From contig NZ_JBPZHB010000006.1 in assembly GCF_051857545.1 (NCBI RefSeq), forward strand, positions 558,001 to 622,000: DNA of 64,000 nucleotides, read 5' to 3'. This DNA comes from Larkinella sp051857545 (GTDB lineage Bacteria; Bacteroidota; Bacteroidia; Cytophagales; Spirosomataceae). Position numbers and translations under genes: made by a program. The notes under the pieces are model-generated. The model did no database searches, was not told the origin of the DNA, and saw nothing but the letters and a program-made list of their open reading frames with translations. This document shows positions 58,584-64,000 of this stretch, piece after piece (the stretch's first letter is position 1; each line of letters begins with the position of its first letter).

Positions 58584-59831
58584 ATGAGAAGAATACCTTT
58601 TGTTTCCAGCCTGTTGATGGCAACGGTTTCACTGTTGACGATAAGCGGTTGCCAAAACGATACGACACCGAATAATCCGGGAACCGGCGGTTTAACGTCG
58701 ACTCCGGAAGCGCGTGCCTTTGCTCAAAAAACCAATGATTTTTCCTTCGACTTTCTAAAGCGCGTCAACGAAGACCAGAAGAAGGACGAAAATATTTTTA
58801 TTTCACCGCTGAGTCTGCACATGGCTCTCGGCATGTTGCTGAACGGGGCCGCGGGTCAGACGGCGGATGAAATGAAAAAAGCGATGCACCTGGAAGGGGT
58901 TTCGCTGGCTGATGCAAACCAAACCTATGAGTTTTTATTAAAAGGGTTGCCCACCGCTGATCCGAAAGTAACAACAAAACTGGCCAATTCAATTTGGTAC
59001 CGCAACGGTTTTTCCGTTGAACCGTCGTACCTCGACGCCACGAAAAAAACGTTCAATGCCCAGATTTCGGGCGAAGATTTCAGCAATCCAACCCCGGTTA
59101 TCAATAAAATCAACCAGTGGGCCAGCGACAATACCAACGCCAGGATTAAGAACGTAATCCAGGAGATCAAGCCCGAGCAAGTTCTGTTCCTGCTCAATGC
59201 GCTGTATTTCAAAGGCGACTGGAAATACCAGTTTGAGACGAAAAACACCTTTGATTCTCCCTTTACCCTGGTTTCCGGTTCGCAGAAAGAGGTGAAGATG
59301 ATGAACATGACGACCAGCCTTCGCCACGCGTTCCGCCCCACCTACGGAGCTTTTGAATTGCCGTATGGCGATGGAACGTATTCGATGACGGTTCTGGTGC
59401 CGACTGAAAACTCCTCGGCCGATGCGATCATCAATACCCTGAACGCGACCGAATGGGCCGACTTGCAGCAGGCCATGCGCGAAAGTAAAGTGGCCGTTGG
59501 CTTACCGAAGTTTACGATGGAGTATGAAGCGACCCTCAACGACGCGCTGTCGAAAATGGGGATGCCGTCGGCTTTCTCGAACGCTGCCAATTTTTCAGGC
59601 ATCAGCACCGGCCAGGGTTTGCAGGTGAGTTACGTGAAGCAAAACACGTATGTGGCCGTCGATGAGAAAGGAACCGAGGCCGCTGCCGTAACCAGCATCG
59701 GCGTTGAAGTTACTTCGGCGGGACCGTCACTCATTTGCGATCGTCCTTTTGTCTTTTTGATTACAGAAAAAGGAACGGGTTCGGTCTTGTTTATGGGTAA
59801 AATCGTCAATCCGGAAACAACACTGCCATGA
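58584..59831 (+). CDS. Serpin-family protease inhibitor, lipoprotein
   Basis: The start at ATG 58584 gives 415 residues with a lipoprotein signal (LLTISGC, Cys about 22). The serpin fold covers about 40-413. Signatures are NIFISPLSLHMALGMLLNGA near residue 72, NALYFKGDWKYQF near 206, and the C-terminal CDRPFVFLITEKGTGSVLFMG. The hinge of the reactive loop is DEKGTEAAAVTS near 350-361, with small residues that allow loop insertion, so it is probably inhibitory. The exposed loop then reads IGVEVTSAGPS; target specificity cannot be read with certainty. The next gene overlaps by four bases. Confidence 0.92.
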   Translation: MRRIPFVSSLLMATVSLLTISGCQNDTTPNNPGTGGLTSTPEARAFAQKTNDFSFDFLKRVNEDQKKDENIFISPLSLHMALGMLLNGAAGQTADEMKKAMHLEGVSLADANQTYEFLLKGLPTADPKVTTKLANSIWYRNGFSVEPSYLDATKKTFNAQISGEDFSNPTPVINKINQWASDNTNARIKNVIQEIKPEQVLFLLNALYFKGDWKYQFETKNTFDSPFTLVSGSQKEVKMMNMTTSLRHAFRPTYGAFELPYGDGTYSMTVLVPTENSSADAIINTLNATEWADLQQAMRESKVAVGLPKFTMEYEATLNDALSKMGMPSAFSNAANFSGISTGQGLQVSYVKQNTYVAVDEKGTEAAAVTSIGVEVTSAGPSLICDRPFVFLITEKGTGSVLFMGKIVNPETTLP

Positions 59832-60280
59832 AAATCATAGCCCTTCTCGTTGCCGGTATTCTGTTCATCGCAGCTTCCTGTAACGATAAAACCAAAGCGA
59901 CCATTCAACCTTTGTCTACTACCGCCGTTGCCGGTACCTATAAACTGATTGAACCGGCTTCCAAATTTGCGGTGACGCTGGTGCTGACCCCCGATTCGGC
60001 GGGCAGCGAAATCACCAACCGGGTGGCTTACAAAGTGGGGGGGCGTTCATCGGTCAACCACTACTTTGCCACGCTGACGGGTTCATCGGCTTCCAGTGCC
60101 GTGCAGATGAGTGCCATCGGCGCCACCAAAATGGCCGGCCCGACGGATGCCATGCAGTTTGAAACCGATTATTTCAAAAAACTGCAGGCTGTAAAACGCT
60201 ACGAACTCGCCGGTAACCGGCTGCGGCTGATTGCGGAAGGAGAAGCCGCCGGTGAACTGGTGTACGAAAAAGAAAAATAA
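59828..60280 (+). CDS. Small lipoprotein, META/HslJ-like
   Basis: The 150-residue protein has a lipoprotein signal (GILFIAASCND, Cys about 18). The mature part has a beta-rich pattern with GTYKLIEPASKFAVTLVLTP, VAYKVGGRSSVNHYFATL and the closing RYELAGNRLRLIAEGEAAGELVYEK, a layout typical of META (DUF306/HslJ) domains, which are linked with envelope or novobiocin stress. It is co-transcribed with the serpin (ATGA overlap) and ends before the terminator at 60377-60412. Confidence 0.75.
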   Translation: MKIIALLVAGILFIAASCNDKTKATIQPLSTTAVAGTYKLIEPASKFAVTLVLTPDSAGSEITNRVAYKVGGRSSVNHYFATLTGSSASSAVQMSAIGATKMAGPTDAMQFETDYFKKLQAVKRYELAGNRLRLIAEGEAAGELVYEKEK

Positions 60281-60376
60281 TACAACCTGAAAAATACGGA
60301 GAGAGGCCGGTATTGATCCACACCAGCCGGTCTCCTCCAGTAAAAACTTTGACCTCTGATTCATTGTGCAAACCGG

Positions 60377-60412
60377 ATTGCCCGGCGGCTCTGCCTGCCG
60401 GGCAATTTTTTT
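60377..60412 (+). terminator. Intrinsic terminator of the serpin operon
   Basis: ATTGCCCGGC (60377-60386) pairs with GCCGGGCAAT (60397-60406) over 10 bp with a 10-base loop, followed by a run of T to 60412. It separates the serpin unit from the LVIVD unit. Confidence 0.9.
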
Positions 60413-60421
60413 ATGCTTCTA

Positions 60422-60449
60422 TTCCAACTCTTTCATTGTCAACAGGGTC
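60422..60449 (+). promoter_or_regulatory. ECF-type promoter of the LVIVD operon
   Basis: TTCCAACT (60422-60429), 15 bases and GGGTC (60445-60449) give the third copy of the motif with identical spacing, placed right after the serpin terminator and 31 bases before the ATG at 60481. Confidence 0.75.
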
Positions 60450-60480
60450 AGTGAGGCATATCCCTAAACAACCTGTTGCT

Positions 60481-61776
60481 ATGAGACGTACACTTTACTT
60501 CCTGCTCGGAGTTCTGCTGGTGGGGCTGAACGGCTGCACCGACAAATGCAAAGAAACCCGCACTTTCCGACAATTCACACCCCGAACGTTCACCGTAGCC
60601 CAAATCCGCCAGGGCATTCAGGCTGAACAACCCCGCACGCTTGTCAATCCGGGGAAAATTTACACCAAAGACGGTTTTTTGCTGATTAACGAGATCAAGG
60701 AAGGCATTCACGTGATCGACAACCGCAATCCGTCGGCTCCTAAAATGGTAGCGTTCCTGCGCATACCGGGCAACGGCGACATGGCCATCCGCAACAACAT
60801 CCTGTATGCCGACAGTTTCATGGACCTGGTGGCCTTCGACATCCGCGATCCGCAAAACATCCGCGAACTCAACCGGGTCACCGATGTTTTTCAAAATGGA
60901 CAGTTCGACGGCGGCTACTGGAGCCTGAACGCCCAGCAGGAGATTATCAACGACCAGAAAGTGGAGTACGTTACGCAAACTGTCAATACGGATTGCGAAA
61001 GCAGTGTCAATAACGGCGGTTGCACCAACTGCTTTTGGGCTACCGATATGCGGGGTGGTATTCAGAATTTCAACAGTGCGACCGGTTCACCCGCTCCCAG
61101 CACAAATGGCACGGGCGGCTCGATGGCCCGGTTTACGCTGTATGACAACTACCTGTATACCGTCAGCCAGTCGGAAATGCAGTTGTTCGACATCAAAACC
61201 CCGTCTGATCCAAAGAAAGGCAATAAAATCAACATGGGCTGGGGCATTGAAACGATCTTTCCCTATAAAGATAAACTCTTCATCGGCGCCCAGTCGGGCA
61301 TGCACATTTACGACAACAGCAACCCCGAAAAACCGGTGCGGATGTCGACCTTCGAGCATGCCCGCGTTTGCGACCCCGTGGTGGTTCACGAAGACAAGGC
61401 TTACGTAACCCTGCGTTCGGGTTCCACCTGCCAGGGATTCACCAATCAACTCGATGTGGTGGATGTATCCAATCTGTATAGCCCGCGACTGCTGAAGAGC
61501 TATCCGATGAAAAATCCGCATGGTTTGGGCATCGACTTTCCGAACTTGTTCATTTGCGAGGGGGCCTACGGTCTGAAAACGTTCAATGCGAGCGATGCCA
61601 TGAAAATCGATCAACTGGAGCACCTGGAAGGATTTCAGGCCTACGATGTGATCCCGCTCGGGAAATCACTGCTGCTGATTGGTCGGGACGGTTTTTACCA
61701 ATATGACTACAGCAATCCGCGCAAGTTGAAGCTGCTGAGCAAAATTCCGGTGCAACGGCCTTATCCGGCCAGCTAA
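60481..61776 (+). CDS. LVIVD-repeat lipoprotein
   Basis: The start at ATG 60481 gives 431 residues with a lipoprotein signal (LGVLLVGLNGC, Cys about 19). It contains LVIVD-type propeller repeats: FLLINEIKEGIHVIDNRNPS, LVAFDIRDPQNIRELNRV, MQLFDIKTPSDPKKGNKI, MHIYDNSNPEKPVRMSTFE, LDVVDVSNLYSPRLLKSY. A Cys/Gly-rich insert (NTDCESSVNNGGCTNCFW, about 178-195) interrupts one blade. The repeats form beta-propellers on the cell surface in many Bacteroidota. A longer reading frame upstream would include the promoter and terminator and is rejected. The next gene follows 11 bases later. Confidence 0.88.
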   Translation: MRRTLYFLLGVLLVGLNGCTDKCKETRTFRQFTPRTFTVAQIRQGIQAEQPRTLVNPGKIYTKDGFLLINEIKEGIHVIDNRNPSAPKMVAFLRIPGNGDMAIRNNILYADSFMDLVAFDIRDPQNIRELNRVTDVFQNGQFDGGYWSLNAQQEIINDQKVEYVTQTVNTDCESSVNNGGCTNCFWATDMRGGIQNFNSATGSPAPSTNGTGGSMARFTLYDNYLYTVSQSEMQLFDIKTPSDPKKGNKINMGWGIETIFPYKDKLFIGAQSGMHIYDNSNPEKPVRMSTFEHARVCDPVVVHEDKAYVTLRSGSTCQGFTNQLDVVDVSNLYSPRLLKSYPMKNPHGLGIDFPNLFICEGAYGLKTFNASDAMKIDQLEHLEGFQAYDVIPLGKSLLLIGRDGFYQYDYSNPRKLKLLSKIPVQRPYPAS

Positions 61777-61787
61777 CCAACTCGCCC

Positions 61788-62378
61788 ATGAAAAAGACTG
61801 GTAGCAAAACCGTTTGGCTGCTGTGCCTGTTTGCGCTTCCGCTTTACGCACAAAAAAGCCCTTTTAAGCCCGTTTTTACAAACATGACCGAATTCGGTGT
61901 CTTGTTTGGGCAAGTCCGTTACAACGTCAATACTGCCTCTGAAAACGTCAGTAAACGACAGAACATCACCGCCCAGACATTTAATGGCGTTCAACTCCGC
62001 CCCAAGCTGGCGTTGGGTGGAACGGTAGGTGTCGATTGGTATAATGCGGCCCTGCTGATGCCGGTGTGTGCGGGAGTACGTTACGATCTGGCGCAACCGG
62101 GCCAGAAGAACCTGCGGGTTTTCACCAGCCTGGATACCGGCTACGGTTTTGCGTGGCTGAACGAAGACCCGACAGGCTATGAAACCCGGGGTGGCTGGGT
62201 GATTGCTCCTGGTATTGGCTTCCGAATCGGGCGTCCGCAGAATACCAATTTCATTCTGTCACTCAATTACAAACGGCAGGAAGCCAATGCCGACAAACCG
62301 CTGGGCTGGAATGAAATTTATAAATACGAGAGCCGGGTTTATAACCGGATTGCTTTTCGACTGGGACTCAGTTTCTGA
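61788..62378 (+). CDS. Small outer-membrane beta-barrel protein
   Basis: The 196-residue protein has a signal peptide (VWLLCLFALPLYAQ) and then amphipathic strands (FGVLFGQVRYNVN, QLRPKLALGGTVGVDWY, VFTSLDTGYGFAWL, VIAPGIGFRIG, FILSLNYKRQ, IAFRLGLSF) ending in the aromatic residue expected of outer-membrane proteins. An eight-strand barrel is likely. It is co-transcribed with the LVIVD lipoprotein (11-base gap), so it is probably under the third ECF-type promoter. Function is unknown. Confidence 0.8.
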   Translation: MKKTGSKTVWLLCLFALPLYAQKSPFKPVFTNMTEFGVLFGQVRYNVNTASENVSKRQNITAQTFNGVQLRPKLALGGTVGVDWYNAALLMPVCAGVRYDLAQPGQKNLRVFTSLDTGYGFAWLNEDPTGYETRGGWVIAPGIGFRIGRPQNTNFILSLNYKRQEANADKPLGWNEIYKYESRVYNRIAFRLGLSF

Positions 62379-62597
62379 AAACACCTCTTCTCCGTATGAA
62401 ATTTCTTTCTTTACTGTGAGTGCGTACAAAAAAACGCAGCGATCAAAAAACGTATCCATTTCAGTGTATTAGCCCTCTGGTCGAAACCGGATCGGCCATT
62501 GGTTTACAAATCGTAAAGCAGCTTTAACCGCCCGTTCTTGACGCAAATCACCTGCAATGTGTCGCATTCGCACCGCATTTGTATGCTTTCGGGAGGG

Positions 62598-62605
62598 TAC
62601 ATTTG
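62598..62605 (+). promoter_or_regulatory. Promoter element of the HhH protein gene
   Basis: TACATTTG (62598-62605) matches TAnnTTTG, with TTTG at 62578-62581 as -33 box (16-base spacer, slightly short). The ATG at 62628 follows by 22 bases. Confidence 0.55.
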
Positions 62606-62627
62606 GGGGCTGCTAACAAAACCGGAT

Positions 62628-62843
62628 ATGAAAGAAAAAGCTGAAAGCCACCCGTTCGATCAATTGGCAAAACCGGCCCAACGCGCCTTGGCGAATGCCG
62701 GAATTAAAACACTGGAACAACTGGCCGACCTAAGTGAAACGGAATTCATGGCACTGCACGGCATTGGAAAAAATGCACTACAAACCCTGAAAACCGCCTT
62801 GAAGGACCGAAACCTTTCATTCGCGCAAGGCGAGAGAAAGTAG
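62628..62843 (+). CDS. Small helix-hairpin-helix protein
   Basis: The start at ATG 62628 gives 71 residues. The sequence PAQRALANAGIKTLEQLADLSETEFMALHGIGKNALQTLKTAL, given here in parts as RALANAGIKTLEQLADLS and LHGIGKNALQTLK, is a helix-hairpin-helix like that of the RNA polymerase alpha C-terminal domain, with the GIG turn at about residues 47-49. It may bind DNA non-specifically. A frame reaching further upstream would cover the promoter. It converges on typA with a bidirectional terminator between. Confidence 0.82.
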   Translation: MKEKAESHPFDQLAKPAQRALANAGIKTLEQLADLSETEFMALHGIGKNALQTLKTALKDRNLSFAQGERK

Positions 62844-62863
62844 AATCAGGAAAGTCGGTAAAT

Positions 62864-62894
62864 AAAAAAGCCCCGGTTGCGCCGGGGCTTTTTT
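62864..62894. terminator. Bidirectional intrinsic terminator
   Basis: AAAAAAGCCCCGG (62864-62876) pairs with CCGGGGCTTTTTT (62882-62894) with a 5-base loop. It serves both the HhH gene and the minus-strand typA. Confidence 0.92.
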
Positions 62895-64000
62895 TAGGCC
62901 ATTTCAAATTTATTCTGATTCCGTTTCCGCTCATTTTCATCGAGGAAAATTTTACGAATCCGCATCGATTTCGGTGTCACCTCCAGGTATTCATCCTTCT
63001 GGATGTATTCCATCGACTCTTCCAGCGAGAACGACACTTTCGGAGCAATCCGGACGTTGGTATCCGAACCGGAAGCCCGCATGTTGGTCAACTGCTTGGC
63101 GGTTTGAACGTTCACCACGATATCATTCTGGCGGTTGTGTTCACCGATTACCTGACCGGTGTAAATTTCGTCGCCCGGTTCGATGAAGAAAATACCGCGA
63201 TCCTGCAATTTATCGATCGAATAGGCCGTAGCTGCTCCACTCGTCATTGAGATTAGTGAGCCGTTGATCCGTTCCGGAATGGCTCCTTTGTACGGCTCAA
63301 AGCTCTTAAACCGGTGGGTCATAACGGCCTCACCGAATGTAGCGGTCAGGACATTGGAACGCAAACCGATCAGCCCACGCGACGGAATTTCAAACTCCAG
63401 GTGTTGCAGATCCCCTTTTGGTTCCATAATCAGCAACTCGCCTTTCCGCTGCGTTGCCAACTCGATCACTTTCCCGGCGGTTTCGGCCGGCACGTCTACC
63501 ACTAGGGTTTCGACGGGTTCCAGGCGGTTGCCATGATCATCGTATTTGAACAACACCCGGGGCTGACCAACCTGCAATTCGTAGCCTTCCCGACGCATGG
63601 TTTCGATCAAAACCGACAAGTGAAGAATCCCACGTCCGTAAACCAGGAACCGGTCTTCGCTATCGGTATTTTCAACCCGCAGGGCGAGGTTTTTCTCAAT
63701 TTCTTTGTATAACCGCTCCCGTAAGTGACGCGAGGTTACAAACTTGCCTTCTTTGCCAAAAAACGGTGAGTTGTTGATCGTAAACAACATGTTCATCGTT
63801 GGCTCATCGACGGCAATCCGTGTGATGGCTTCCGGGTTTTCCAGATCGGTCAGTGTATCGCCAATCTCGAAATCTTCCAGACCGGTCACGGCACAAATAT
63901 CACCACACTGCACTTCCGCTACCTTTTGTTTGCCAAGGCCCTCGAACGTTTGCAGTTCTTTAATTTTTACTTTTTTGATGACATCACCAACTTTTACCAG
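62894..64000 (-). CDS. typA: Ribosome-associated GTPase TypA/BipA, C-terminal part (gene runs off the window)
   Basis: The frame stays open to the window edge, so about 369 C-terminal codons are present of roughly 600; the GTPase domain and the start lie beyond 64000. Domain II ends in FEGLGKQKVAEVQCGDICAV. Domain III has DEPTMNMLFTINNSPFFGKEG, split as DEPTMNMLFTINNSPF. Domain V has EFEIPSRGLIGLRSNVLTAT with the TypA/EF-G-like Arg-Gly-Leu motif. The C-terminal domain has FEPYKGAIPERINGSLISM and EYLEVTPKSMRIRKIFLDEN. TypA acts in 50S assembly and stress growth. An ATG at 63913 is internal. Confidence 0.95.
   Translation of the reverse strand: MVKVGDVIKKVKIKELQTFEGLGKQKVAEVQCGDICAVTGLEDFEIGDTLTDLENPEAITRIAVDEPTMNMLFTINNSPFFGKEGKFVTSRHLRERLYKEIEKNLALRVENTDSEDRFLVYGRGILHLSVLIETMRREGYELQVGQPRVLFKYDDHGNRLEPVETLVVDVPAETAGKVIELATQRKGELLIMEPKGDLQHLEFEIPSRGLIGLRSNVLTATFGEAVMTHRFKSFEPYKGAIPERINGSLISMTSGAATAYSIDKLQDRGIFFIEPGDEIYTGQVIGEHNRQNDIVVNVQTAKQLTNMRASGSDTNVRIAPKVSFSLEESMEYIQKDEYLEVTPKSMRIRKIFLDENERKRNQNKFEMA

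Noticed and set aside
60313..60480. N-terminal extension of the LVIVD lipoprotein gene
   Set aside because: It would include an intrinsic terminator and the ECF-type promoter; the lipoprotein signal starts at 60481.

Overview
The window looks like a piece of a Bacteroidota chromosome, most probably order Cytophagales (Spirosoma/Larkinella/Runella type). The signs are Bacteroidota -7 promoter boxes of the form TAnnTTTG before many genes, almost no Shine-Dalgarno sequences, a TonB receptor with an N-terminal carboxypeptidase-like domain, PD40/OmpA proteins, DUF4369-thioredoxin and LVIVD lipoproteins, a crtI-crtB pair beside a sigma factor, and moderate G+C. The lineage is inferred from gene content; no database was searched. 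I see no tRNA, rRNA, IS element, prophage or CRISPR array. The window is mainly core metabolism plus envelope genes.

Layout. 0-6 kb: the first codons of a LacI-type regulator face a GH109-like glycosidase and a NagB-like deaminase; a cluster of DnaA-box-like 9-mers precedes a bioF-bioD-bioA biotin operon. 6-12 kb: glpF, purB, proC, a TlpA-like thioredoxin, gatB. 12-19 kb: a small secreted protein, crtB-crtI with a sigma factor, and a TonB-dependent receptor whose promoter carries a perfect palindrome. 19-26 kb: SDR protein, serine hydrolase, a four-cysteine protein, a duplicated-domain secreted protein, a Gdx/SugE exporter behind a guanidine-II (mini-ykkC) riboswitch, an amidohydrolase and a VWA-like lipoprotein. 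26-34 kb: two hybrid kinases, a receiver protein, CheR and CheB with no chemoreceptor or CheA, then a cysteine-free orphan protein. 34-39 kb: DinB-like, PD40/OmpA, LOG and small membrane proteins. 39-42 kb: hisH-hisA-hisF-hisIE, preceded by a textbook histidine attenuator (15-residue leader peptide with three adjacent His codons, antiterminator and terminator). 43-55 kb: DUF72, valS, an OmpA protein, GmhB-like phosphatase, a 43-residue lipoprotein, arginine decarboxylase, mpl, a PVC-type cytochrome and a parS-like site. 56-62 kb: an ECF sigma factor, a membrane protein that looks like an anti-sigma factor fused to a beta-barrel, a serpin lipoprotein, a META-like lipoprotein, an LVIVD lipoprotein and a small outer-membrane protein. 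62.6-64 kb: a small HhH protein and the 3' part of typA.

Three regulatory observations stand out. (1) Three transcription units at 56-62 kb share the promoter motif TTCCAAC(C/T)-N15-GGGTC with identical spacing, which suggests a local ECF regulon that includes its own sigma gene and a serpin. (2) The his cluster carries a leader-peptide attenuator. (3) The guanidine exporter carries a two-hairpin guanidine-II riboswitch. Overlaid on everything are about a dozen long intergenic inverted repeats with 14-44 bp arms that fall into a few sequence families. They lie between convergent genes, inside operons, in probable 5' UTRs, and even supply the last codons of bioA, proC and hisH.
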